From: Syntrophomonadaceae bacterium
GTDB lineage: Bacteria > Bacillota > Dethiobacteria > DTU022
Assembly (NCBI GenBank): GCA_003567725.1
Contig: PWYU01000121.1
Span: 1 to 42,134 of the forward strand
Length of the DNA stretch: 42,134 nucleotides
Direction of reading: 5' to 3'
The translations under genes and the position numbers were made by a program. This document shows, piece after piece, positions 1 through 8,199 of this stretch. The notes under the pieces are model-generated. The model did not search any database and was not told the origin of the DNA. It saw only the letters and a program-made list of their open reading frames with translations. Positions within the stretch are counted from its first letter, which is position 1, and each line of letters begins with the position of its first letter.

Positions 1-1473
1 AAGGTTAGCGAAGTGCTGCCGGGTATTGATAAATCCGAATTCGACTGGATCGGTATTTATGGAAAAGTAGCTCAGAGCGGAATATCGGCCCGCTTCGAAA
101 ACTACTCCGAGCCGCAGGGGCGCTGGTACGATGTGAGCGCCTACAGCGACGAGCCTGGCTATTTTGCGGTTACTTTCCACGATATTACCGTGCGTAAGCA
201 AATATTAGAAGCTCACAAGCAAAGTGAGGAAAATAACCGGCAAATCCTTAAGAATATCGCAGATGTCATTTTCATTACTGATATGAACTTTAAACCTAAT
301 TATGTAAGCCCCTCGGTTGAAGTAGTTATCGGGGAATCGCCCAGTGAGTACATGAGTAAGAGCTTGGAACAAAGACTTCCACCGGATAGCCTGAAAAAGG
401 CAATCTCAATAATGCAGGAAGAAATTGAAAAGTATAGGAATCCGGCGGCAAGCAACAAGAAGCGAGCCCGTATATTTGAATTAGAGCTTTACAGGGCAGA
501 CGGAAGCACTGTCTGGGTGGCCATGCATGTATCTTTTTTGAAAGACGATACGGGAAATATTTTCGGTATGCTGGGTATCGCCCGCGATATTAGTGACCAG
601 AAGAAAGCAGAAAAGGAGTTGCGTGAGAGCGAAATGCGCAGCCAGGCCCTGGTCAAAGCGATTCCGGATCTGCTTTTCCGTTTCAACCAGGAAGGGGTGT
701 ACCTCGAAGCCGTTGTTAAAGACGAACTGCTGTTGCATCCAAAGGAGGATGAGCTTTACCGGCAGAACAGGCTGATTGGTAAAACAATGGCTGAAATGCT
801 GCCCGTGCCCATCGCTGATATGTTGATGACAGGGATCGAAAAAACCCTGGCAAGCGATGAAATGCAGATTATCGAATATAGTTACAATGCAAAAGGTTCA
901 GAGCATTACTTTGAAGCCCGCCTGGCGCCGATCGGTAAAACCGAAGTGGTCTCCATCGTCCGTGATATTACAGAACGAAAGAGTCACGAGGCTAAACTGC
1001 AATATATCAGCTTTCATGACCAGCTGACCGGTCTCTACAACCGGCGCTATTATGAAAACGAGCTAAAACGGTTGGATAATTCACGCGAGCATCCGATTGC
1101 CATTATCTCAGCCGACCTCGACGGACTGAAGCTGATTAACGACACCCTGGGCCACAGTGAGGGTGATAACTACCTGAAAACCGGGGCGGAACTCTTAAAA
1201 AGCGCCCTGCGTGCGTCAGACATCCTGGCCCGGGTCGGCGGAGATGAATTCGCTGTTGTTTTACCTGACACCACGCTTGAGGCAGGCCAGGGGATGGTTG
1301 AAAGAATAAGTCATCAAACTAAAGAATACAACCGGCAAAAAGCCACTGGTCTGCCTTTAAGCATATCGATCGGTTTAGCGGTCAGTGAGTCTGGTGAGCA
1401 CCGTCTGGAAGAGACCTATAATAAAGCCGATGCCGCCATGTATGAAGATAAAAAGCAGCGCTGTGAGAAGTAG
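1..1473 (+). CDS. PAS-PAS-PAS-GGDEF diguanylate cyclase, 5' partial
   Basis: Signalling protein expected to make cyclic di-GMP. The frame is open to the first base of the window, so the N terminus is missing; the GTG at 13 lies inside a PAS domain and is not a believable start. Seen in order: the tail of one PAS domain (to about residue 65), a PAS/PAC unit (about 66-200), a third PAS (about 205-325) and a C-terminal GGDEF domain. The active-site signature GGDEF is intact, and RxxD (RASD) sits exactly five residues before it, matching the known product-inhibition I-site. So catalysis and feedback inhibition both look possible. No membrane segment is visible in the part present. It ends with TAG. 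The next intact gene also handles c-di-GMP (HD-GYP), suggesting a local signalling pair. The ligand of the PAS domains is unknown. Confidence 0.9.
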   Translation, partial: KVSEVLPGIDKSEFDWIGIYGKVAQSGISARFENYSEPQGRWYDVSAYSDEPGYFAVTFHDITVRKQILEAHKQSEENNRQILKNIADVIFITDMNFKPNYVSPSVEVVIGESPSEYMSKSLEQRLPPDSLKKAISIMQEEIEKYRNPAASNKKRARIFELELYRADGSTVWVAMHVSFLKDDTGNIFGMLGIARDISDQKKAEKELRESEMRSQALVKAIPDLLFRFNQEGVYLEAVVKDELLLHPKEDELYRQNRLIGKTMAEMLPVPIADMLMTGIEKTLASDEMQIIEYSYNAKGSEHYFEARLAPIGKTEVVSIVRDITERKSHEAKLQYISFHDQLTGLYNRRYYENELKRLDNSREHPIAIISADLDGLKLINDTLGHSEGDNYLKTGAELLKSALRASDILARVGGDEFAVVLPDTTLEAGQGMVERISHQTKEYNRQKATGLPLSISIGLAVSESGEHRLEETYNKADAAMYEDKKQRCEK

Positions 1474-1556
1474 CACAAATAAACGGCAACACCTTATCAA
1501 TACCGGCTGGCAAGCATCCGTTATCCTGATATCCACAGCATAACGATTTTCAAGCT

Positions 1557-1740
1557 ATCCAGCCCCCTGCATTAAATATCCCCTATTGCCACCATGAAAA
1601 GTGGGACGGCTCAGGTTACCCCCGCGGGCCGAAGGGCAAAGAGATTCCCCTGCCGGTGCGTATCTTTGCCGTGGCCGATGTTTGCGATGCTTTAAACGGT
1701 GATAGGCCTTACTGCAAGGCCTGGTCGGAGAATTTGCTCT
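1557..1740 (+). pseudogene. HD-GYP domain remnant
   Basis: Non-coding scrap that translates to the C-terminal core of an HD-GYP phosphodiesterase, including [13 protein letters not shown] and a degraded DRPYCKAW. Over about 160 bases it is very close, at both base and protein level, to the end of the intact gene downstream (4240-4390). The N-terminal HD half is absent or unrecognisable, and after SEN the reading frame runs into unrelated AT-rich sequence. It looks like the leftover of a duplicated or recombined copy. It could once have been the C-terminal end of a gene following the GGDEF protein. Confidence 0.75.
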
Positions 1741-1927
1741 GGCTTAACGGGGTTAAAAGATTGGGTCTCAAGTTGTCTGAAATAATTATGTTATTTTTTG
1801 TATTTGGCAAGCAAATTAATTATAAAAATGAGAAAAGTGCTAATTTACTTCTGCGCACCTAATCAGATAAAATGTAACTAATATTTATAATTATTTTTTA
1901 AATTAGGTTTACAATGCAACTTCTAGT

Positions 1928-2056
1928 ATGAGCTTAGCGGAGGTGAAAGTCCTTCCCTGGGGGAGCAGCGGTGCAACCCGTGAAGTTTAGTCTGGGGCGG
2001 TCTCGTGAGGGGCTGTCTGAAGGAGACGCGGGAACCGAGAGGACCGTACTTCAGCT
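1928..2056 (+). mobile_element. group II intron domain I-like fragment
   Basis: A GC-rich block in an AT-rich spacer that reads like the 5' (domain I) part of a bacterial group II intron. It has GGAGGTGAAAGTCC near the start, then a TCGTGAGGGGCTGTCTGAAGG-type stretch about 80 bases on. Both resemble motifs I remember from domain I of such introns. No reverse transcriptase/maturase frame and no domain V hairpin follow before the next gene, so it would be a dead fragment. A different structured RNA is possible; it does not match the cobalamin riboswitch core despite a similar GGTGAAA motif. Confidence 0.5.
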
Positions 2057-2271
2057 CTGTGATTTGTCACTGATGCCTTCTTGAACATTGCCCGCAAAAC
2101 TGATATCTTTACAATATGATCTATATCAAGAAAAATGCAAACAGTCTGTCTATTGCCAGCAAGTCAAGGGGGGATAAGCTCATCTTAAATATTAGCTAAT
2201 TTTTGTATAATTTCTTTTAATCTATTATGGCAACCAGGCCATGCAGAACGGTTCAAAGGGAGGTCAGGGTA

Positions 2272-4488
2272 ATGACGAAGAAACAGACTTCTGTAATCCC
2301 CCGCCGTACCGTTTTTCTCTACTTTATCATTGCCGCAATTTATATTTACTTATCTGACCAGCTGTTGCTGTTCTATGTTAGCGATCCTGAAGTATTTGCT
2401 TTCTATCAGACCTACAAGGGATGGGGTTTTGTTGTTGTTACCGCAGTACTGCTTTATTTCCTGTTAAAAGGCCAAATGAAGCAGATATCTGCTGAAATGC
2501 AAGAACGCAGGAAAGCTGAAGAAGCTGAAAAAATTGTGGCCAGGCACTGGCAACAGATTTTTGATGCCAGCAGTGACGCAATTAGCCTGGTTGATACCAA
2601 CATGAATATCTTACGGCTTAACCGGGCTATGGCCGAAATAACAAGAATGGAGCCAGAAGAGCTAATAGGCCGAAGCTGCTGCGAAGTACTGCAGGGTGGC
2701 AGCACACGTGATAGTTGCCACTTATTGTATCCAGAAGAGTTGGGTGGACGAAAAGAATCTGAACTGCAGCTAAATGACCGCTGGTACATTGTAAGTGTGG
2801 ACCCGGTATTTGATGAAGAAGGTAAACTGCAGCATATTGTTCATACCTTACACGATATTACGAATCGCAAGATAACCGAAGAAAGTGTTCGCTCCCAGAG
2901 AAACGCTTTAAGCTCTATTTACAGTCTTTCTGCTTTGATGCAGACCGCAAAAACCAGCGGAGAAATGATGAAGGTGGTTTTAAAAGAAGCAAAACACCGG
3001 CTTCAGGTTGACGACGGTTCGATTATACTTCTTTCCCCGGATCATAAATATTTTACGATTACTGAAGCCGAAGGGCTGTGGATAGATTATACCGGGCACA
3101 GGTTCCCAGCTACCGAAGGCCTGTGCAGCCTGGTGCTTAAGTCCGGGGAACCTTATATTACCGAAGATTATAGCTCTGAAGATAAGGCTCTGCAATTTCT
3201 TAACCAGGCTGCTTTAACGGGACCTATGGTCCTGGTGCCGCTTAAGACCGATGCGGAAACGATAGGAGTACTGGAGGTATCCAGGCGTCTTGAAAATGCC
3301 GGCAAACCATTTTCAACCGAAGAGGTTGAGCTGCTCTCTGCTATCGGTGAAATAGCCGGAAACGCCCTACATCGCCAGACTCTTTTTGAAAGTGCGCATA
3401 AACGTTTAAAACAGCTGCAGGGATTGCGCACTATAGATATGGCCATAACCGGTAGCCTTGATTTGAACCTTACCTTTAACGTGATCTTAAATGAGATTAC
3501 CACTTTGCTGAATCTTGATGCTGCCGCAATACTGCGCCTGGAGAAAAACACTGCCATTTTACAGTACGAAGCAGGGCGCGGATTTTATAGCGAAAAGCTG
3601 CCAACACTCACCCTGCACCCCGGCGAAGGATATGCCGGGCAAGTAATTAAGGATCAAACGCCTATCTATATAAGCAACCTGGCTGAAGCAGACCGCGATC
3701 CGGTCCAGGGCCCGCTGCTAGATAGTGAAAACTTTGTCACCTATTACGCGGTTCCTTTAATTGCCAAGGGCCACATCCAGGGTGTGTTGGAGGCTTACCA
3801 CAGGGAACCGCAGGAGCCAGATGAAGAATGGCAGGATTTTTTACAGGCCCTGGCTGGACAGACGGCGATAGCGATCAACAACGCAGAGTTATTTCAAGGC
3901 ATGGATAGTGCCAACATGGAACTGCTCCAGGCTTACAATGCTACGATTGAAGGCTGGGCGTATGCCTTAGACTTAAAGGATGAAGAAACTGAAGCTCACA
4001 GCCAGCGGGTAACAAAATTAACCCTGCAGATTGCCCGAAAAATGGGCATCAAAGATGAACAACTGGTCCATGTAAAACGCGGGGCCCTGCTGCATGATAT
4101 CGGTAAGATGGGTGTACCAGACGCGATCTTGTTAAAGCCGGGCCCGCTTACTGAGGAGGAGTGGGAGATAATGCGCAAGCACCCCGCTCATGTCTATGAG
4201 ATGCTCTCCAGGATTGAATATTTGCGGCCGGCTATAGATATCCCCTACTGCCACCATGAAAAGTGGGATGGCTCAGGCTACCCCCGTGGACTTAAAGGAA
4301 AAGTGATACCCCTTTCGGCCCGTATCTTTGCCGTGGTGGATGTTTACGATGCCCTGACCAGTGATCGGCCTTACCGCAAGGCCTGGCCGGAAGAAGATGC
4401 CCTGGCCTTAATTAAAAAAGACAGTGGCAGCCATTTCGATCCGGAAGTGGTGGAGGTATTTTTTAAAGAGATTGAATATAGTTTATAG
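2272..4488 (+). CDS. membrane PAS-GAF-GAF-HD-GYP sensor phosphodiesterase
   Basis: Probable c-di-GMP phosphodiesterase of 738 residues. The start is set at 2272 because GGGAGGT ends seven bases before that ATG; the upstream ATG at 2227 has no ribosome-binding site. Two N-terminal membrane segments (about residues 12-35 and 48-68) are followed by a PAS domain (about 85-205), two GAF domains (about 220-365 and 385-545) and a C-terminal HD-GYP domain (about 565-735). The catalytic signatures HDIGKMG and [13 protein letters not shown] are complete, as is the trailing DRPYRKAW. The GAF domains probably bind a small ligand or c-di-GMP. Preceded by a broken paralogous fragment at 1557-1740. It opposes the enzymatic activity of the GGDEF protein at 1-1473. 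Confidence 0.92.
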   Translation: MTKKQTSVIPRRTVFLYFIIAAIYIYLSDQLLLFYVSDPEVFAFYQTYKGWGFVVVTAVLLYFLLKGQMKQISAEMQERRKAEEAEKIVARHWQQIFDASSDAISLVDTNMNILRLNRAMAEITRMEPEELIGRSCCEVLQGGSTRDSCHLLYPEELGGRKESELQLNDRWYIVSVDPVFDEEGKLQHIVHTLHDITNRKITEESVRSQRNALSSIYSLSALMQTAKTSGEMMKVVLKEAKHRLQVDDGSIILLSPDHKYFTITEAEGLWIDYTGHRFPATEGLCSLVLKSGEPYITEDYSSEDKALQFLNQAALTGPMVLVPLKTDAETIGVLEVSRRLENAGKPFSTEEVELLSAIGEIAGNALHRQTLFESAHKRLKQLQGLRTIDMAITGSLDLNLTFNVILNEITTLLNLDAAAILRLEKNTAILQYEAGRGFYSEKLPTLTLHPGEGYAGQVIKDQTPIYISNLAEADRDPVQGPLLDSENFVTYYAVPLIAKGHIQGVLEAYHREPQEPDEEWQDFLQALAGQTAIAINNAELFQGMDSANMELLQAYNATIEGWAYALDLKDEETEAHSQRVTKLTLQIARKMGIKDEQLVHVKRGALLHDIGKMGVPDAILLKPGPLTEEEWEIMRKHPAHVYEMLSRIEYLRPAIDIPYCHHEKWDGSGYPRGLKGKVIPLSARIFAVVDVYDALTSDRPYRKAWPEEDALALIKKDSGSHFDPEVVEVFFKEIEYSL

Positions 4489-4966
4489 ATATAAAAGATA
4501 ATAAACCATATGTGGCTATGTATAAAGAGAAATATCCCGGGAGGAATACCCGGATATTCGCCGAAGCCTGAAGTAGTATTAGTCATTTTATCATTTGGCA
4601 TTTGTTATGTCGATTGACCTGGCCCTTTTTGAAGGAAGGCCTTGCCGGTTGCTCGCCCGGCCGCAGCGGTCTTCGCAGCACTTTAAGTGCTGTGCATTTG
4701 GTGGCGCTAAAATAGCGCGATGACGGGCCGTAATACTGGCCCCGAAAAGTAAAGAGCAGTCAGCGGGCACAATGTTTTTCTGTGACCGCAAAACTGCTCT
4801 TGTCTTTGCAGGAACCTACAGGGTCCAGCAAAGCCCTGGCTTTTTAGCTTACCGGGCTATGCGCAGCAGGGGGCTTAAAGAATCGCGCCTTTTGCAGGGT
4901 TGAAGCCCGAGTACGCAGACCGGTAATAATATCTCCCGTCTTATAGCTTATACCTGTAATTAAAAA
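4489..4966. other. 478-base structured spacer between convergent genes
   Basis: No convincing coding frame (a 66-codon leftward frame at 4591-4791 follows the hairpins rather than a protein pattern). The stretch is GC-rich and full of short inverted repeats: CAGCACT/AGTGCTG near 4676-4694, GCGCT/AGCGC near 4704-4720, a compound hairpin at 4752-4801, and CTTTGC/GCAAAG at 4804-4833 enclosing GGA/TCC and CC/GG pairs. No T-run follows any hairpin closely enough to call a simple terminator. It may hold a non-coding RNA or a remnant of a mobile element. Confidence 0.45.
4752..4801. repeat. compound hairpin, three stacked stems
   Basis: The outer arms AAGAGCAGT (4752-4760) and ACTGCTCTT (4793-4801) are perfect complements. 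Inside them GCGG (4763-4766) pairs with CCGC (4786-4789), and CACA (4768-4771) with TGTG (4781-4784), leaving a nine-base loop. Seventeen base pairs with two small internal loops is much more than expected by chance in 50 bases. It has the form of a structured RNA rather than a terminator. Confidence 0.6.
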
Positions 4967-5239
4967 CTATTTAACTTGATCTTTTAGGGCTTTGCCCGGT
5001 TTAAAGGCAGGAACCTTCTGCGCTGCAATCTTGATTGCCTCGCCAGTGCTGGGATTACGTCCTTCGCGCGCTTTACGCTCACGCACTTCAAAGGTCCCGA
5101 AACCTACCAGCTGCACCTTTTCCCCTTTGGCCAGGGCATCAGCAATGCCATCTAAAACTGCTGCCAAAGCATTATCACTGTCCTTTTTAGTCATACCTGA
5201 CTTCGCTGCTACCATCTCGACTAATTCAGTTTTATTCAT
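4967..5239 (-). CDS. hup: HU-family DNA-binding protein
   Basis: Histone-like nucleoid protein of 90 residues, the usual HU length. The N-terminal [11 protein letters not shown] helix, the [18 protein letters not shown] beta-arm signature and the [10 protein letters not shown] tail are all canonical. It binds and bends DNA as a dimer. GAGAGGAG lies just upstream of the ATG, and a good promoter (TTGACT, 17 bases, TATGAT) is at 5278-5306. It stands alone between the structured spacer and the MORN lipoprotein gene. Confidence 0.97.
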   Translation of the reverse strand: MNKTELVEMVAAKSGMTKKDSDNALAAVLDGIADALAKGEKVQLVGFGTFEVRERKAREGRNPSTGEAIKIAAQKVPAFKPGKALKDQVK

Positions 5240-5277
5240 ACTATCTCTCCTCTCTATCTATTATTGCATCGCATCAG

Positions 5278-5306
5278 ATCATAACGCTAAAATCCTTAAC
5301 AGTCAA
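5278..5306 (-). promoter_or_regulatory. sigma-A type promoter of hup
   Basis: On the minus strand a TTGACT -35 box (5301-5306), a 17-base spacer and a TATGAT -10 box (5278-5283) lie about 40-65 bases upstream of the hup start codon. Spacing is optimal and both boxes are one mismatch or less from consensus. Confidence 0.7.
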
Positions 5307-5387
5307 TAAATTAAGCACATTTACTGCTCCAGGGCGGGGCGCGAATGGATAGTAAGTATATTTAAATAGAACACGCGCCTTTATTAT

Positions 5388-5972
5388 TTACGGCCCGATA
5401 TACTCATCATATTCCCACTGGCCAGATAAAACCGTGCCATCCGGGAGCGTCATTGTCCCCTGGCCGTGCCACATACCGTCTTTGAATTCGCCAACGTATT
5501 TTCCACCATCCGGCCAAGTCATTGTCCCCTGGCCGTGCCATATACCGTCTTTGAATTCACCAACGTATTTATCCCCGTTAGCAAAGGTATAGGTTCCCTT
5601 GCCATGTTGCACACCGTCTTTGAATTCACCAACGTATTTATCCCCGTTAGCAAAGGTATAGGTTCCCTGGCCGTAGGGCATATCATCTTTGAACTCACCT
5701 ACGTATTTATTCCCTGCCCATTCACTATTTTCACCATAGGTACAGGTTCCCTGGCCATGTTGCATACCGTCTTTGAATTCTCCAACGTATTTATCACCAT
5801 CCGAGTTTGTATATGTTCCCTGACCGTGGGGTATGCCATCTTTTAATTCACCAGTATATGTACCACCTAAATAATCTATGGTTTCCTCGCTACCGCAGCC
5901 TGACAGCAATAATGCCAAAATCATAAAAACAACTAACAATAATATTGCATTCTTGCCAAAACCTTTGCTCAT
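5388..5972 (-). CDS. MORN-repeat lipoprotein
   Basis: 194-residue surface lipoprotein. An N-terminal hydrophobic signal ends in the lipobox LLSGC, then come six tandem MORN repeats of about 23 residues (pattern G-KYVGEFKDG--HGQGT-T) and a partial seventh. One repeat carries a short insertion (GENSEWA). The repeats are also similar at base level, so the tract is prone to recombination. MORN repeats form a beta-strand scaffold; in eukaryotes they bind lipids or proteins, but the bacterial role is unknown. The start has GGAG ten bases upstream. No operon partner is close: hup ends the region on one side and a gene-poor stretch begins on the other. Confidence 0.88.
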   Translation of the reverse strand: MSKGFGKNAILLLVVFMILALLLSGCGSEETIDYLGGTYTGELKDGIPHGQGTYTNSDGDKYVGEFKDGMQHGQGTCTYGENSEWAGNKYVGEFKDDMPYGQGTYTFANGDKYVGEFKDGVQHGKGTYTFANGDKYVGEFKDGIWHGQGTMTWPDGGKYVGEFKDGMWHGQGTMTLPDGTVLSGQWEYDEYIGP

Positions 5973-6270
5973 TACTTGATCACTCCATTATCTATAGTTA
6001 TTTTGCACCTAAAATGTGTTATATTTCCCTGCCATTTACCAATTATAAATATTCGGTATTATACAGTTATTAACCTGTAAGAAACTATAGTTCATCTTTG
6101 CTTTTTTATGCTGTTATTATTGCCTTTTCCAGGTGCTGCTTAAATCGATTCTAAGCGCTTCTATTTTGCAGGTCTGCTATGAGCGGCACCACCTTGGACC
6201 CTCTATGGTGCAATGAGTAGCCCTTAGTACTATACTATCAATCTTTGGATTTTATTAGCGTAAAATGGTA

Positions 6271-6510
6271 TCAGAAATAAATAGGCCTATAATAATGATT
6301 CAACAGCACAAAATCGTCTTTCTCGCCTTTCCCGGTGGTATCACTATTTTTTAGTCTATTGTCCGGCATTAAAGCAAGAACTATTAATGCAAAAATACCA
6401 AAAAAAACCGGCAATACCCCAGGTAATAGGATTTCATCCTTTATTTTTCTGCAATGTCACGGCACACTATTAACATTAATTATAAGTATTATAACAAGAT
6501 AACCTGCCAT
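6271..6510 (-). pseudogene. small membrane protein gene with one in-frame TGA
   Basis: AAAGGAGA is well placed before an ATG at 6510. The frame reads MAGYLVIILIINVNSVP, then TGA (6459-6457), then continues in the same frame for 61 more codons, with a second membrane segment (LLPGVLPVFFGIFALIVLAL) and a hydrophilic tail ending at TGA 6271. Together these would be a 79-residue, two-span protein. The simplest reading is a nonsense mutation in a decaying gene. A selenocysteine codon is a remote alternative, because a short stem AGGAT/ATCCT with loop GAA lies about 20 bases after the TGA. The protein family is not recognised. Confidence 0.45.
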
Positions 6511-6637
6511 CAAATTCTCCTTTCTATAAATAAATTGTGAGTTATTATGTGCTAATTAAAGGTAGTAATAGCATTTTAAACCCATTTAAATGAGCATTAT
6601 ATAATGCCAATTTAATTACCCTCCGTTCTTTTTATAT

Positions 6638-6823
6638 CTATATTTTATGTATGTTTTGAATTAGACAATATCCGTCGATCGCCCGGGCAAAAAGGATAAC
6701 GATACCAGGAATTGCTAAAACAGGCATGCCGAATGCAAGTTGATCTAGAATAAGCACTAATAAAACCAGACCACCACCATAATCTAACCACCCAAGAATA
6801 AACCTTTTTGCCCTGGGTTTCAT
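6638..6823 (-). CDS. small putative membrane protein
   Basis: 61-residue frame with two hydrophobic stretches (LVLLVLILDQLAF and PVLAIPGIVILFARAI) and a basic N terminus (MKPRAKRF), as in a two-span inner-membrane protein. The upstream GGGA is a weak ribosome-binding site. It lies 127 bases from the interrupted small membrane gene at 6271-6510 and points the same way. No family is recognised, and the surroundings are decaying, so it may be a relic. Confidence 0.35.
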   Translation of the reverse strand: MKPRAKRFILGWLDYGGGLVLLVLILDQLAFGMPVLAIPGIVILFARAIDGYCLIQNIHKI

Positions 6824-6971
6824 TGTTCACATTCCCGTTAACCGCTTTCATGGTTCTATTCAGCTGTCCAACCATACTGACTGCTGATTTCTAACGGGTA
6901 TGATCAAATTTTAACGCCACTACAGTTTATTTTTTCTCCGGTTTTTTTGTCCATTAGCACAATTTATAATA

Positions 6972-7271
6972 TTAACTCGTTCGATGTTTCTTACTGTTTT
7001 CCTTCAAGCGCCTAAAGACCTTTTCCAGAATTGCTTTCTTAAACTCTTCACCTTCAAGGACCTCGTAGGTTGTGGCCAGTAAAAGCACGGCCTTTTCCAA
7101 AATCCTTTCTTTTGCAGCCATCCACTCCAAAACATCTCTGCGATTCAAGTAAGCACCGATAGCCTGAACAGCTTAACCGGCAATGCCGGATCCGAAGTTG
7201 TTGAACAGCTCGTAGATGGGGTTGGACATATCATAAAACTGGTTCCATTCGCCGTACTCAAACTTACCCAT
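6972..7271 (-). pseudogene. 99-residue hypothetical protein interrupted by TAA
   Basis: From ATG 7271 the frame reads MGKFEYGEWNQFYDMSNPIY and on to GSGIAG (32 codons), meets TAA at 7175-7173, and continues in the same frame with a clearly protein-like, helical, charged sequence (AVQAIGAYLNRRDVLEWMA... EEFKKAILEKVFRRLKEN) to a TAA at 6972. One base change would restore a 99-residue protein. The family is not recognised. It abuts the end of the IS3 remnant, so its start region may derive from element-chromosome junction sequence. No strong ribosome-binding site is visible. Confidence 0.5.
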
Positions 7272-7282
7272 AATTTACCCGG

Positions 7283-7718
7283 TCAGCGGCCCTGCGTGGC
7301 ACGGTATGGAATATCTATGCCCCGGATATGATTGGGGTGAGCTGCTGTAACGTTACGCAGCAGAGAAGGGTTAAGCATATTGGGCCCGGTTGTGTTTGCT
7401 CAGGTTAGGGCCGGGACAGATAACTTGAATGCCCATTTCCTGAATATAGTGCTGGATGCGTTTGCGATTTACCCTGATGCCTATTTTAATCGCATTGATG
7501 TCATCTCTGATGCGCCTGGTCCCTTTAAATGGCTTTTCCGCGTGGAGTTTGTTTATCAGGTTCTTAATCTTAACTTCTTGCTCTGATGGCTTTTTGGCCT
7601 GGATTGCGCTTCTTTCAATTATTTGACACTTCGATAGGAGTGTCGCTTTTCCCCTGCCAAAGCGTGTCGCTTTTCTGTGGTCCATTATAGAAAATGTGTC
7701 TTTAGAGTAGCCTGACAT
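7283..7718 (-). pseudogene. IS3-family transposase OrfB fragment, frameshifted
   Basis: The frame from about 7640 carries the N-terminal HTH_21 region typical of IS3 OrfB: INKLHAEKPFKGTRRIRDDI, then RVNRKRIQHYIQEMGIQVICP and NLSKHN. It stops at about 7371. A second frame immediately downstream reads NHIRGIDIPYRATQG, which matches the start of the integrase core (usually NQVWxxDITYI...), then stops at 7283. The rest of the DDE domain is gone. So this is a frameshifted, truncated insertion-sequence relic. The 5' part up to 7718 contains GTGTCGCTTTTC twice and may be the element's left end. Confidence 0.75.
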
Positions 7719-7745
7719 CTTCGTTTAACTTGCAATCATATTGCA

Positions 7746-8135
7746 TTATAAGCCATTTGCGTTGCACTCATTTTCATCAAGCATTACACATAGCGCCAGA
7801 CAAGCCCGCAGCTCCATCTTTCTTTGGCCGCGAATAAAGTGCCTTTCAAACCCGAAAGAAACATCAAGCCTGCTGTTGACCCTCTCGGTAGCCGTTCGCA
7901 TTTTGTAGAGCTCTTTCCATTTGTAACTGGAACGGGCCACCGGGGTAAAAATACGGGGGTCTTCTTCCAGAGGGATGCGGATCGCTTTATTTACCGGACA
8001 CTGTTCTTTGCCTGCACAGTTGATGCCGTAATGATGAGCCGGACAGTACTGAAGAACCAGAGCCAGTCTTTCTAAATCCCCCAACACCTCAATTTCTTGC
8101 CAGCTAAAAAGTTGTTGTTGTGGTATAATGGCCAC
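7746..8135 (-). pseudogene. DDE transposase with large internal deletion
   Basis: The start is placed at GTG 8135 because AAAGGAGG lies seven bases upstream. The first about 30 residues (PQQQLFSWQEIEVLGDLERL) are the N terminus of a known DDE transposase type. The sequence then jumps in frame to the C-terminal part (IRIPLEEDPRIFTPV, RTATERVNSRLDVSFGFE). Several hundred residues, with most of the catalytic core, are missing. The family (IS1182/IS4/IS5-like) is from memory of this C-terminal signature and is not certain. It would be inactive, but it keeps both ends and an open frame, like a non-autonomous derivative. Confidence 0.7.
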
Positions 8136-8199
8136 GGGAAATCCTCCTTTTGTCTTTGTTTTCGTTAAAAACTTTTTCGACAAAACAGGAGGGTTTCCC
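8136..8199. repeat. long inverted repeat beside transposase start
   Basis: Left arm GGGAAATCCTCCTTTTGTC (8136-8154) and right arm 8179-8199 are complementary, with one mismatch and two extra bases, and enclose an AT-rich loop of about 24 bases. The left arm includes the transposase ribosome-binding site, so an RNA hairpin would hide it; this is a known way insertion sequences limit their own expression. It may instead mark the element terminus. Confidence 0.55.

Noticed and set aside
1656-1862. Rightward 68-codon frame
   Set aside because: Its first third is the HD-GYP remnant and the rest is AT-rich non-protein-like sequence. It has no ribosome-binding site, so it is part of the pseudogene and not a gene.
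1928-2056. Cobalamin riboswitch
   Set aside because: GGTGAAA is present, but the B12-box pattern (GCCACTG and the surrounding core) is missing, and the downstream gene is not B12-related.
5466-5846. Rightward repetitive 126-codon frame
   Set aside because: It is the mirror of the MORN repeat tract. Its periodicity comes from the real gene on the other strand.
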